Assembly: GCA_007570785.1 (NCBI GenBank)
Contig: ML662449.1
Coordinates: 15,695,922-15,759,921, forward strand
DNA: 64,000 nt
From: Antilocapra americana
Taxonomy: Eukaryota > Chordata > Mammalia > Artiodactyla > Antilocapridae
Direction: 5' to 3'
Program-made: the position numbers and the translations under genes
Part shown: positions 11,863 to 23,359 of the stretch, piece by piece
Numbering within the stretch: the stretch's first letter is position 1
Layout of the letters: every line of letters begins with the position of its first letter
Notes under the pieces: model-generated
What the model saw: only the letters and a program-made list of their open reading frames with translations
What the model was told of the DNA's origin: nothing
The model's database searches: none

Positions 11863-13401
11863 AAACACTCATTTCAATGAAATATAACCTTAATTATTTT
11901 TTCTTTAGAAAGTTTGTTAAAATCATGAAAATACTTTTTAGTGTCATGACATTGCATAAATGCCAATTTTACTTCAAATTGTATCTGGAAAAAAATTATG
12001 ACTGTCTCATTATGTCACTGATGGCATAAATTGATGGCATCTGTTTGTTACAAAAGCTATACAAAAAGGATATCACAAAAACCATCTTAAAAAAATAGTG
12101 GATCTAGAGGCTTATGGAACAATCTGTTCCAACCTCTGGAGATATAATATCCATATTCTCAGAATCTGGCATGAATACTAAACACTGAATTAAAGTGAAG
12201 TTTCAGTATACTTTCATCTCTTTTATAAATTATACACTCTATGTTTGATTCTAATAAAGCTATCTAGTCTAAAAGAATTAAAAAACAAACAGGCATGATA
12301 AGTAGAGACTATGGTTTGAATTGAAAGATTAGTCTGTTCATTTATTATTCCAAATGATTTTATGGAAGAAATATACTAATGAGTAGAAATTGATTCTAGA
12401 AAGATGAGAGAAAACAGATAGATGTTTTAAGAAATATCTGTAAACTACAGTGCAGGATAGACTGATCTGAAGGCAGGGCCTGTGATTTACTGCTTGAAAG
12501 GAAAACCCACATGAATTTACTGGAAAGAGTGTCCAAAAGACCCATGGACAAATCTAACTTAGACTAGAAATTTGATGGCTGGTGATGAAACAGAGGCAGA
12601 AAGAGAAATGGGGTAATTAAATAAATTACTAAAGACTGAGAAGTGGGAAGACACCAGAGACAGCACACATCATTCTCACCCAGTGCCAAGGGTCTTCATT
12701 TGACTGAATGACTGGTGGTTAAAAAAAAAAAAAAAGAATTAATAATAACAATGGCTTAAAATAGATTCAAGAGAAAGGCAATGGTGTCAGTCAGGAAAGA
12801 ACTAACTACTATTCTGCTGATACACAGAAAAAGGAATATAGAAGTTTAGTTCAAAAGTGAAACTTCCTACAAAAATAGCAAATAATAAACAACAAAAATA
12901 AATTACCTGGGCATATATTTTTTATAAATGAGCCATAGTACTAATGCTATTCAAATATTCCCAAATAAAACAGAACATAACAGATGAACAGTCAAATAAT
13001 ACTGTTAAATAAAATATTGATTATTTCTATGTCAACTAATGAATTTAGAATAAACAATAGAAATAAACAATAACAAATAAGAAAAATGACAGTTTATAAA
13101 AGAAAATTTGATATCAAACCATAACAAAATATGTTATGAATGAAAATATTTAGCATTATCATAATATATTAATTACTGATCTCATGAATATAAAATATAA
13201 TCGATGGATATACACTGAAGTAAAAGAAATATTTTGTTTAAAGAGCAATTATCATCTAGAGCTAAAGTCTATAGTTTCTCACCAACACTATGTGATATTT
13301 AGTAGAAGTATAAAAATATGCCAGGAGTTTTCATTTTACATCAGAAAAGTAAGCAATTATTTATTGTGAAATGAAACATTTTCTGCTTTATGCTCTTCTA
13401 G
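11863..13401. other. Non-genic stretch with an A-run
   Basis: No coding region. A 15-16 base A-run at about 12,721-12,736 ends an anonymous, less AT-rich segment (about 12,440-12,720). This could be the tail of an unrecognised retroinsertion. No matching gene or repeat is recognised. Confidence 0.45.
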
Positions 13402-13867
13402 CTCAGTTCAGTTCAGTCTCTCAGTCATGTCCAACTCTTTGTGATCCCATAGACTGCAGCACTCCAGGCCTCCCTGTTCATCACTAACTCCACAAGTTTA
13501 CACAAACTCATGTTCATTGAGTTGGTGATGCCATCCAACCATCTCATCCTCTGCCGTTCCCTTCTCCTTCTACCTTTAATCTTTCCCAGAATTAGGGTCT
13601 TTTCTAATGAGTCAAATCTTCCATCACGTGGCCAAAGTATTGGTGTCTCAGCTTCAGCATCAGTCTTTCCAATGAATATTCACACTGATTTTCTTTAGGA
13701 TGGACTGGTAAGATTTCCTTGCAGACCATGGTACTCTCAAGAGTCTTCTCCAGCACCACAGATCCAAAGCACCAATTCTGTGGTGCTCAGCTTTCTTTAT
13801 GGTCCAACTCTCACATCCATACAAGACTACTGGAAAAACCATGGCTTTGACTGGAGGGACTTGGTCA
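13402..13867 (-). mobile_element. BovB LINE 3' end fragment
   Basis: Reverse complement of the BovB C-terminal coding end and tail: (CAGTT)n tail at the left, then the anti-sense of the 'MYGCESWT…ELWCWRRLLRVPW' region. A 60-codon minus-strand frame at 13,660-13,842 preserves part of it. It stops where an LTR fragment begins, at about 13,868. Confidence 0.93.
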
Positions 13868-14068
13868 ACTCTACTAGTAGATAAGCCTTTTCCAAATGAA
13901 AACGTCTGAGCCCAGCTGACTCAAGGCCAGACATTTGGAAGCCATCAACTACTTCCTCCCTAGTTAGCCCTCAGGAGCTGGGGGGGATGTGAGAGGCAGG
14001 CATCTGCAACATTTACTCTTCAGGTAAACAATAAAGGAACAGTTCAGATGAGTCTCATTTAATACCAC
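13868..14068 (+). mobile_element. Endogenous retrovirus LTR fragment
   Basis: Aligns by eye with 20,779-20,970 of the downstream LTR: 'ctctactagtagataagcctttt', 'atttggaagccatc', 'cgg/caggagctggggg', 'tatgagaggcag', 'aacaataaag'. It is bounded on the left by antisense BovB and on the right by a SINE. It may be a 5' LTR remnant of the retrovirus found after 18.47 kb, or a separate solo LTR. Confidence 0.65.
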
Positions 14069-14071
14069 AGT

Positions 14072-14318
14072 AAAAGTCACTTAGTTGTACCCAACTCTTT
14101 GTGACCCCACGGACTGGTCAATGGAATTCTCCAGGGCAGAAAACTGGAGTGGGTAGCCATTCCCTTCTCCAGGGGATCTTCCCAATCAAGGGATTGAACT
14201 CAGGTCTCCCGCATTGCAGGCAGAGTCTTTATCAGCTGAGCCACAAGGGAAGCCCAAGAATACTGGAGTGGGTAGCCTATCCCTTCTCCAGCAAATCTTC
14301 CTGACCCAGGCATTGAAT
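14072..14318 (-). mobile_element. Bov-tA/Bov-A2-type SINE, dimeric
   Basis: The first unit (14,072-14,255) ends at the SINE head in reverse ('gccacaagggaagccc'). A second partial unit (14,256-14,318) repeats the internal 'tactggagtgggtagcc…cttctcca' portion. The two-unit arrangement is the Bov-A2 type. Confidence 0.88.
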
Positions 14319-14882
14319 GGTTCTATGAAGATCTACAAGATCTTCTAGAAATAACACCGAAAAAAGATGTCCTCTTTATTAGAGGGGACTGGAATGCAAA
14401 AGTAGCAAGTCAAGAGATACCTGGAATAACAGACAAATTTGGCCTTAGAGTACAAAACAAAGCAGGTCAAAGGTAACAGAGTTTTGCCAACAAAATGCAC
14501 TGGTCACAGCAAACAACCTCTTCCAACAACAGAAGATAAGAATCTACACATGGACATCACCAGATGGTCAATGCTGAAATCAGATTGGTTATATTGTTTG
14601 CAGTCAAAGATGGAGAAGCTCTAAAGAGTCAGAGAAAACAAATCCCAGACCTAAGTGTGACTCAGATCATGAACTCCTTGTTGCCAAATTCAGACTTAAA
14701 TTGAAGAAAGTAAGGAAAACCACTAGACCTTTCTGGTGTGACCTAGCTCAAATCCCTTTTGCTTATACAATGAAAGTGACAAATAGATTCAAGGGATTAG
14801 ATCTAATAAAAAGAGTACCTGAAGAAATATGGGTGGAGGTTTGTAACATTGTACATGAGGCTGTGATCAAAAGCATGCCCAA

Positions 14883-16139
14883 CAGTGGGATTGCTGGGTC
14901 ATATGGCAGGTCTATTTGTAGTTTTTTAAGGAATCTCCACACTGTTCTCCATAGTGGCTGTACTAGTTTGCATTCCCACCAACAGTGTAACAGGGTTCCC
15001 TTTTCTCCACATCCTCTCCAGCATTTATTGCTTGTAGATTTTTGGATTGCAGCCATTCTGACTGGTGTAAAGTGGTACCTCATTGTGGTTTTGATTTGCA
15101 TTTCTCTGATAATGAGTGATGTTGAGTATCTTTTCATGTGTTTGTTAGCCATTTTTATGTCTTCTTTGGAGAAATGTCTGTTGAGTTCTTTGGCCCACTT
15201 TTTGACTGGGTCGTTTATTTTTCTAGAATGGAGCTGCAGGAGTTGCTTGTATATTTTTGAGATTAATTGTTTGTCCGTTGCTTCATTGGCTATTATTTTC
15301 TCCCATTCTGAAGGCTGTCTTTTCACCTTGCTTATAGTTTCCTTTGTTGTGCAGAAGCTTTTAATTTTAATTAGGTCCCATTTGTTTATTCGTGCTTTTA
15401 TTTCCAATATTCTGGGAGGTGGGTCATGTAGGATCCTGCTTTGGTTTATGTCGGAGAGTGTTTTGCCTATGTTATCCTCTCGGAGTTTTATAGTTTCTGG
15501 TCTTATGCTTAGATCTTTGATCCATTTTGAGTTTATCTTTGTGCATGGTGTTAGAAAGTGTTCTAGTTTCATTCTTTTACAAGTGGCTGTCCAGTTTTCC
15601 CAGCACCACTTGTTAAAGAGGTTGTCTTTTCTCCATTGTATATTCTTGCCTCCTTTGTCAAAGATAAGGTGTCCATAGATGCATGGATTTATCTCTGGGC
15701 TTTCTATTTTGTTCCATTGATCTATATTTCTGTCTTTGTGCCAGTACCATACTGTCTTAATGACTGTGGATTTGTAGTATAGCCTAAAGTCTGGTAGGTT
15801 GATTCCTCCAGTTCCATTCTTCTTTCTCAAGATTGCTTTGGCTATATGAGGTTTTTTGTATTTCCATACAAATTGTGAAATTATTTGTTCTAATTCTCTG
15901 AAAAAGACCTCTGGTAGCTTGATAGGAATTGCATTGAATCTATAGATTGCTTTGAGTAGTATACTCATTTTCACTATATTGATTCTTCCAATCCACGAAC
16001 ATGGTATATTTCTCCATCTATTTGTGTCCTCTTTGATTTCCTTCATCAGTGTTTTATAGTTTTCTATATATAGGTCTTTTGTTTCTTTAGGTAGAAATAA
16101 TCCTAAGTATTTTATTCTTTTTGTTTCAGTGGTGAATGG
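14883..16139 (-). pseudogene. L1 ORF2 C-terminal fragment, still open
   Basis: On the minus strand a continuous open frame (part of a 476-codon frame at 14,763-16,193) carries L1 ORF2 downstream of the RT domain. It runs from the [13 protein letters not shown] region through '[12 protein letters not shown]', '[10 protein letters not shown]', 'NRHFSKEDI' and the C-terminal Cys-rich part ([18 protein letters not shown]) to DPAIPLLG. About 415 codons are L1-derived; the ends of the frame run into 3' UTR and BovB sequence. RT and endonuclease domains are absent. No stop codon over about 1.25 kb argues for a recent insertion. It has no promoter and is not a functional gene. Confidence 0.9.
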
Positions 16140-16548
16140 ACGGAACTGGAGCCTATTATCCAGAGTGAAGTAAGCCAGAAGGAAAAACAACAATACAGTA
16201 TACTAACGCATATATATGGAATTTAGAAAGATGGTAACGAGAACCCTGCATGCGAGACAGCAAAAGGAACACAGATGTATAGAACAGACTCGTGGACTCT
16301 GTGGAAGAGGGCAAGAGTGGGATGATATGGGAGAATGGCATTGAAATATGTTAATTATCATATGTGAAATCAATCCCCAGCCCAGGGTTGATGCTCGGGG
16401 CTGGCGCACCAAGATGTCCCACGGGGAGGGAATCGGGAGGGAGGAGGGATGGGGGTTCTGGAGGGGGAGCATATGTAAACCCATGGCGGTTTCATGTCAT
16501 TGTATGGCAAAACCAACACAATAAAATAAAGAGAATTAAAAAAAAAAA
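14883..16548 (+). mobile_element. Young L1 insertion with 5' inversion (twin priming)
   Basis: The sense 3' segment (about 16,139-16,548) holds the end of ORF2, the L1 3' UTR with its G-rich tract and a poly(A) tail at 16,537-16,548. The 5' segment (14,883 to about 16,139) is the same element's ORF2 in antisense. A 14-bp target duplication (left 14,869-14,882, right 16,545-16,558, two transitions apart) brackets the unit, and BovB sequence flanks both sides. This is the known outcome of twin-primed target-primed reverse transcription. Confidence 0.92.
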
Positions 16549-16558
16549 GTGTGCCCAA

Positions 16559-18322
16559 GAAAAACAAATGCAAAAAGGCAAAATGATTGTCTGAGAAGGC
16601 CTTACAAACAGCTGAGAAAAGAGAGATAAAAGCCAAAGAGAAAAAGAGAGATATACACATTTGAATTCAGAGCTCCAAAGAATAGCAAGGAGAAATAAGA
16701 AAGACTTCCTCAGTGATCAGTGCAAAGACATAGAGAAAAACAATAGAATGGGAAAGACTAGAGATCTCTTCAAGAAAATTAGAGATACCAACGGAACATT
16801 TCATGCAAAGATGGTCACAATAAAGGATGAAAATGGTATGGACCTAACAGAAACAGAAGATATTAAGAAGAGGTGGCAAGAATATACAGAAGAACTGTAC
16901 AAAAATGATCTTCATGAACCAGATAACCATGATGGTGTGATCACTCACCTAGAGCCAGACATCCTGGAATGTGAAGTCAAGTGGGCCTCAGGAAGCATCA
17001 CTATGAACAAAGTGAGTGGAGGTGATGAAATCCCAGTTGAGCTATTTCAAATCCTAAAAGATGATGCTGTCAAAGTGCTGCACTCAATATGCCAGCAAAT
17101 TTGTAAAACTCAGCAGTGGCCACAGTACTGGAATAGGTCAGTTTTAATTCCAATCCCAAAGAAAAGCAATGCTAAAAATGTTCAAACTACCACACAATTG
17201 TACTCATCTCACATGCTAGCAAAGTAATGCTCAAAATTTTTCAAGCCAGGCTTCAACAGTATGTGAACCTTGAACTTCCAGATGTTCAAGTTCGATTTAG
17301 AAAAGGCAGGGCAGCCAGAGATCAAATCGCCAACATATTTTTGATCATCAATAATTTGAGAGGATTCCAGTCAAAACATCTACTTCTGCTTTATTGACTA
17401 TGCCAATGCCTTTGACTGTGTTCATCACAACAAACTGGAAAATGCTTCAAGAGATGTGACTACCAGATCACCTGACCTGCCTCCTGAGAAATCTGTATGC
17501 TGGTCAAGAAAAGCAGTTAGAACTAACATGGAACAGCAGACTGGTTCCAAATCTGGAAAGGAGTAAGTCATGTCTGTATATTGTCACCCTGCTTATTTAA
17601 CTTATATGCAGAGTACATCATGCAAAATGCCTGGCTGGTTGAAGCACATGTGGAATCAAGATTGCTGGGAGAAATATCAATAACCTCAGATATGCAGATG
17701 AAACCACCCTTATGGCGGAAAGTGAACTGAAGAGCCTCTTGATGAAAGTGAAAGAGGAGAGCAAAAAGGCTGGCTTAAAACCCAACATTCAAAAAACTAA
17801 TATCATGGCATTCGGTCCCATCACTTCATGACAAATAGATGGGGAAACAGTAGAAACAGCAACAGACTTTTTTTGGGAGGCACCAAAATCACCGCAGATG
17901 GTGACTACAGTCATGAAATTAAAAGATGCTGGCTCCTTGTAAGAAAAGCTATGACCAACCTAGATAGCATATTAAAAAACAGAGACATTACTTTGCCAAC
18001 AAAGGTCCATCTTGTCAAAGCTATAGTTTTTCCAGTAGTCATGTATGGATGTGAGAGTTGAACTGTAAAGAAAGTTGAGCATGGAATAACTGATGCTTTT
18101 AAACTGTGGTGTTGGAGAAGACTCTTGAGAGTCCCTTGGACTGCAAGGAGACCCAATCAGTCCATCCTAAAGGAAATCAGTCCTGAATATTCATTGGAAT
18201 CACTGATGCTGAAGCTGAAACTCCAATACTTTGACCACCTGATGCAAAAAGCTGACTCATTTGAAAAGACCTTGATGCTGGGAAAGATTGAAGGAAGAAG
18301 GGAAGGAGACAACAGAGGATGA
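16559..18322 (+). pseudogene. Broken BovB reverse transcriptase (copy B)
   Basis: A frame at 16,661-17,227 covers the region before and at the start of RT ('RIARRNKKDFLSDQCK' to 'RSVLIPIPKK'), then shifts. Palm motif A is altered and the frame shifts nearby (about 17,385-17,430; 'AKAFD' is changed to 'ANAFD' and the following D to H). The catalytic box reads Y-A-D-E (17,691-17,702). Shorter frames at 17,828-18,061 and 18,125-18,322 cover the C-terminal region. Dead copy. Confidence 0.9.
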
Positions 18323-18467
18323 GATAGTTGTATGGCATCATTGACTCGATGGACGGGTTTGAGTAAGCTCCAGGAGTTGGTGTTGGATAAGGAAGCCTGG
18401 CGTGCTGCAGTCCATGAAGTTGCAAAGAGTTGGACATGACTGAGCAACTGAACTGAACTGAACTGAT

Positions 18468-19075
18468 GAAACATTTCCATTGTCCCTATCATCCCTAGTC
18501 TTCTGGGTTAGTGGATAGGACAAATGGACAATTAAAACTCACTTGGCTAAAATTACAGATACTCATTCCTTATTTTAGCCTAAAGCCCTTCCACTGGTTC
18601 TACTTAATCTCAGATCCACTTCTTTTGGCAAACTTCATTAGTTTCCCTTTGAGATTATTACAAGCAGACCGATGAGATTGGTGGAGGATTATATGATCCT
18701 ATATTACTTAAAGGATGTATATTATTGAAAGGGTATAATCAAAGTATTGGCAAATCATTCTAAACTGGTTTTTAAAGCTTATTGCAGAAATCTATCCTCA
18801 AATGAAGATCAGATATTCCATGACTTGCAACCATGAGATTATGTATATAGGAAAAGACATCATTTAAAGGACTCCCTCCAACCGAGATGGAAGGGCCCTT
18901 ATCAGATTCTTTTAACTAGCTCAAGCACAGCAAAACTGAAGGGAAGTGACTCTTGGTTTCGTATTTCCCATCTAAAAAGGACTCCTGCACCAGACTGGTC
19001 TATATAGAAAACTGCTGATCTCAAACTTGCTCTGATAATTAGGATACACCAATGCCAAGATGAATAGAAGATTAC
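18468..19075 (+). pseudogene. Endogenous retrovirus pol remnant: integrase C-terminal half
   Basis: Translation of short frames shows a gamma-type integrase: the YHP…SSG…RTNG stretch at 18,487-18,530, a PLVLLNLRS/FEIITSRP region, and the C-terminal GPY domain (PRWKGPYQ at about 18,878-18,901). The catalytic glutamate position of the DDE core reads Asp (18,514-18,516) and a TAG lies at 18,496. Other shifts follow. The N-terminal integrase, RT, protease and gag are not present to the left, where BovB copy B sits. Decayed animal retrovirus relic. Confidence 0.82.
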
Positions 19076-19100
19076 ACTAGAAGTAGACCACTGACCCAAG

Positions 19101-20460
19101 ATGCTGGACCTGACTCATATGATTGTTCATAACATTTTCTTCTTGGTCCCTTGGACTCTTGCACATGAATCAAATATTTTTCTGTCATGGGTACAATCTA
19201 ATGCAAATTTTAGAAATTGATCAAATTGTTGGGTTTGTGGTCAATTACTTGCATCCAGTACCTCTGGTTTACCTTGGTGGATTTCTCCTCTCTAAGGCTC
19301 TTATTGGATAGCTCTTAGAACATTTATTTTAGAAGAAAGGAATTATAGTTCTGTCTGGGCTAGTACTGATATCACTAGATGGGACCCACTCACTTGGCCA
19401 CAAAAACACTTAATCTCACCCTGGCCATAAATATGAATTTTCCCTTAAGATTACTCTAGCTCAGTCATAACAATGGACTGAATTTCAGTAAAAATAAAAA
19501 AATAAGTAAACTCTAGACTATTAGGTGGGATGCTTCCTTAGTTATGGGGTGGATTTATCTGGCTAACACCAGGCTATGGTCATCTAAGCCTAAAAGGCCC
19601 CCCTAAGCTGAGAACTATTAACCATTTAACAATTACCCATACCAAAGATAATCAACCTAATAACCCTAGAAAATTAAGCTGGGTGCCTATGAAAGCTACC
19701 AGTATACCATTTCTCTTAAAGACAGTGATTGGTATGGAATAGATTGGCTCAGACATCCAGAAATATACTGACTGGTATCTAATGGAACTCAATAGTTTTG
19801 TAGGCTCAATCTAGGCCCTGGCTTCTGCCAGGAAAGCTAGGAAGGCATACTTTGGGTTTCCCTTGAGTTCAAGGACACTTACCTACAAACTTAGATGTGA
19901 TTCCAGCAAATTTACCATCAACACAAGCCCGATGGACCAAGACATCTGCATTTCACTGGTATGATCACTTAGCAGTTATTTTGTGCTTTTAGTACGATTG
20001 TAAAATGCTATTTCTCACACTGAAGTCTTAACAGATTTCACTCAAAAGGCCTTAAATGATAGCAACCAGGCTATTTGCCTACTAAGTCCTGAAGTTTCTA
20101 TGAAGAGAAACGTTGTATCACAAAGTCATATGGCCCTTTATATCCTTACAGCATCTCAAGGAAGCAACTGTGTTATAATTTAAACTGAATATTATGTTTA
20201 CATGCCAGATGCATCTTCTAATGTAACACATTTAATGACTCACATGAAAACTAAGATTGCTGCCTTAGATGATCCACTTCCTAGCCTTGGTGATCTTTTA
20301 GGAAGGTGGTTTGGTTTTGGAATTCAAGCCTTAAATCACTACTTATAATTTTTAAAACATTATTAGCTGTATTACTTGTAATCTCTTTATTTTATAATAT
20401 TGTTATCTGCTTATACATGATGTATAACCAGGACCCTGGCCAAATTGATGACAGCTAAAC
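19101..20460 (+). pseudogene. Endogenous retrovirus env remnant
   Basis: An ATG at 19,101 follows the integrase end. The surface-subunit CWVC disulfide motif is at 19,227-19,238. Further on, the transmembrane-subunit ectodomain is recognisable at about 20,020-20,310. There the usual C-X6-CC site keeps its first Cys (20,169) but has a TAA at 20,181 and two Tyr codons (20,190-20,195) in place of the Cys pair. A hydrophobic anchor-like run follows at about 20,350-20,420. Many stops and shifts are present, and no long frame remains. Gamma-type Env by motif order; exact family not identified. Confidence 0.8.
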
Positions 20461-20562
20461 ATCCTGAAGATATAGGTCACTTTTATAAAGCAGAATAATT
20501 ATAATAGTGTGATTCTAGTTATGTGAAGAAGCAACAAGGGAAATATCTCCTGAATCCTATTA

Positions 20563-21152
20563 TGTTAAAAGATAGAGGATCTAGAGAATCTTTTATTACC
20601 CATCAACAGGACTAATCCAGAAATTAACACCTGAAGTGACATATCTATAAAGAACGTTTGCCTGATCTGGGATGAGCCTCCCAGTGCCATGGGACAAACA
20701 ATGGTCATGAAATGTCTCCCAATAAGGCTGAATTTCTGACCATGAGGAGGGGCTGTGAAATGAAATATTTTCTCCTATAGCTCTACTAGTAAACAAGCCT
20801 TTACCAAGTGCAAATTTCCAAGCCCAGGTGAAACAAAGTCTGCTATTTGGAAGCCATCACCGACTTCCTCCTTGGTAAGCCCTCCGGAGCTGGGGGGATA
20901 TGAGAGGCAGCCATCACCACATTTTCCATCTCTATGATAAACAAGGAAGTACTGTGTGAACAATAAAGAAAGCAAAATTGGCCCAAGAGAGCTAGGTGCA
21001 TATGAAATAAATGATTTCAGCAAGCCCAGAAGCTTACATCTTCCCACATATAGAAGGCTGCGAAATGTCTTCATGTGAGAGACTTACTTTCTCTTAATTA
21101 ACATTAATCTTTTTGTATTCAAATTACCTTCCACTTGCTACAAACTTGTATC
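20563..21152 (+). mobile_element. Endogenous retrovirus 3' LTR, truncated by a SINE
   Basis: Starts near a TGTTAAAAG at 20,563, downstream of a purine-rich stretch (20,525-20,546) after env. It shows similarity to the LTR at 6,950-7,427 in order and wording, including 'aagcttacatcttccca' and 'ttgctacaaacttgtat'. An AATAAA is at 20,962. The 3' end is missing because the Bov-A2 SINE starts at 21,153. Confidence 0.7.
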
Positions 21153-21510
21153 TAAGCTTCCTTCATAGCTCAGCTGGTAAAGATTCCACTTGCAATGCAG
21201 GGGGTATAACAAATATTCTAATGATCTTAAGGTGTATATGGGGCTTCCCTGATAGCTCAGTTGGTAAAGAATTCAACTGCAATTCATGAGACTCCGGTTT
21301 CATTCCTAGTTTGGGAAAATCCGCTGGAGATGGGATAGACTACCCACTTCAGTCAGTATTCTTGAGCTTCCCTTGTGGCTCAGCTGGTAAATAATCTACC
21401 TGCAGTGTGGGATACCTGGATTGGGAAGATCCTCTGGAGAAGATAAAGGCTACCCACTATACTATTCTGATCACAAAGAGTTGTACATGACTGAGTGACT
21501 TTCACTTTAG
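21153..21510 (+). mobile_element. Bov-tA fragment plus Bov-A2 dimer SINE
   Basis: A short SINE head (21,153-21,209) is followed by two SINE units in tandem (21,241-21,364 and 21,365-21,510). Each begins with a 'GCTTCCCT…AGCTCAG' head and carries 'ggtaaagaat/ataatct'. The last ends with 'gactgagtgactttca'. Confidence 0.88.
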
Positions 21511-23359
21511 GATGTATATATTCCAAATTACCAGAGACAAAACAAAAATCTTTAACTCCAAAATTCTGATAGTGGCCAGTATTAGTAATGTGATAACAAA
21601 AATACAGCACTTTAGGAAATTTATAGTGAAAAAAGGTATATTGTGGTGCAATGTCCCTAAAAAGCATTTGATAAATTCCAGCATATGTTGATGGTTTTCA
21701 ACTAAATACCTTTTAAATAGAAATTGAAGGATAAGTAAATATCATGTAAAGATGATCTATTACACCAAAAAGCTAAAATTCTACATCATGGAGACCTTCT
21801 CATTAAAATCAATGAAAGAAAAAAATATCTGACTTATCTACTGTTATGAAAGTACTAGCCAAGGTAATTGAATAAAAAAAAAGCTTTTAAAAAGAGATAA
21901 CAAAATTGGAATAAAAATTTAAAGCAATGATAAATTACCTTGAAATCACAGAAGAAACAATTGCAAAAAAATTAGAATTGCTCCAAGTATAGTATCAATA
22001 ACCAAAACTACATTTAGCTACATCAAGATTGTACAATTAATGTTATATTCCTTTAGTACATTTTTGCATTAAATTTTTCTTCCATCAAAAAATATTTTGT
22101 TAGAAATTTGAATGAAAATATATTAAAATAAACTACATATCTAAATAAGAATTAGAATCATTTTTATAACATACAGACTAATAAAGCCCTATAATTTTCT
22201 TAATGTACAAGGCTTTTAATAATTTCCTTGAATGTTTGCAAGTATTATTCATATATTATACCTCATTCCTCTTTATTTATATTAAAAAAGTAGTCTACTT
22301 TTTCTTAGAACTAGAAAATCATGAGCTATAATTCTTCAGTGTGAGTGAGGTAATTAGAAAAGCAGGCTTTACATGCATTACTTTTAAAAATATACACAAT
22401 GTCTGTCCAAAACATAAATTATTATCTCCCTTTTTCTCCTTTTTTAAACTTGAAAAACACAGACACCTGGGATTCATGGGGAAGAAGTACTGAGATTTAT
22501 GACCAGTGCCTCTCACTAAGTATCCACAGAGAGAGAGCTGAAAACTGATGTGGGATTTTGCATAAAAACTATATTTTGGTGAAAATATCTTTGAAGAATT
22601 GATTTGCAATCAGTTGATTTCTAGCTGTATTTTAAAAATAAACACTACAGGAAAAGCTGAGTTATTGTTCCCAAATATTATTGGTATATCTTGGCAATGC
22701 CAACACTAATGTTCTGACTATTAGAATTACATATAAAACATTTCCCAATATAGTTCTATTTAAAAGTTTGTCCTTGGCATTATTCCAGGTTGAGTTCCAC
22801 TTCACTCTAGCTCCCTCTTATCCTAATCATAAATAAAACAAGTAGAAGTGGAAGATACTGAGTTTTGCATTAATGTTAAGTCTGTACCTCCAATGTAAAG
22901 GTGATCATTGTTATTTTCATCAAAGGATATATTCTAATATTTGCTTCCTTGCTAATAAAATTGAAAACCAGAAAGGTATTATGTGACTTTACATCTTATG
23001 TCAATGTATTTGGGAAATAAGATAGCATTGGTAGGGGCATATTCTCTCCTCATGCTTTTTATTTTTCATATTGAAGACTTGCTAGGGCCTGAGACTCATA
23101 TCAGATTGATTTAAAAGAAAAAAACAAACGTGATGGTGAGTTCCATATCCTGCACACAGGACAGACAGCAATGAAATACATGGATCCAAACTATGTATTG
23201 GATCCTATGCTGATGAGATGAATTACTAGTGGGCTCATTTGTCTGCAGATCTAAAGTAATTTTCAAAATAACTCTATCAGTGACAAAATTAATATTTTAT
23301 CCATCAGGTTTATGCCTTTATTCTTCTATTGGATCTGGAAATGGATTAGAAGAGTGAAG
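21511..23359. other. Non-genic AT-rich stretch
   Basis: No feature recognised on either strand. Confidence 0.6.

Larger units (their letters stand above)
14319..18467 (+). mobile_element. BovB LINE, copy B, interrupted by an L1
   Basis: BovB occupies 14,319-14,882 and resumes at 16,559-18,467. The two parts join in BovB order around the end of the endonuclease domain. The left part keeps the GDWN and SDH endonuclease motifs (SDH at 14,662-14,670). The right part covers the reverse transcriptase to the tandem ACTGA tail at 18,448-18,467. Without the inserted L1 the copy is about 2.5 kb. Multiple frameshifts and stops make it inactive. It ends exactly where retroviral integrase sequence begins. 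Confidence 0.95.

Noticed and set aside
14701..15678. 325-codon plus-strand open frame
   Set aside because: It starts in BovB coding sequence and then reads through the antisense of the inverted L1 ORF2. It is a junction artefact, not a protein.
21153..21510. Repeated units resembling a tandem array or CRISPR
   Set aside because: Two or three SINE units in tandem (Bov-A2 dimer); no regular short repeat and spacer pattern.
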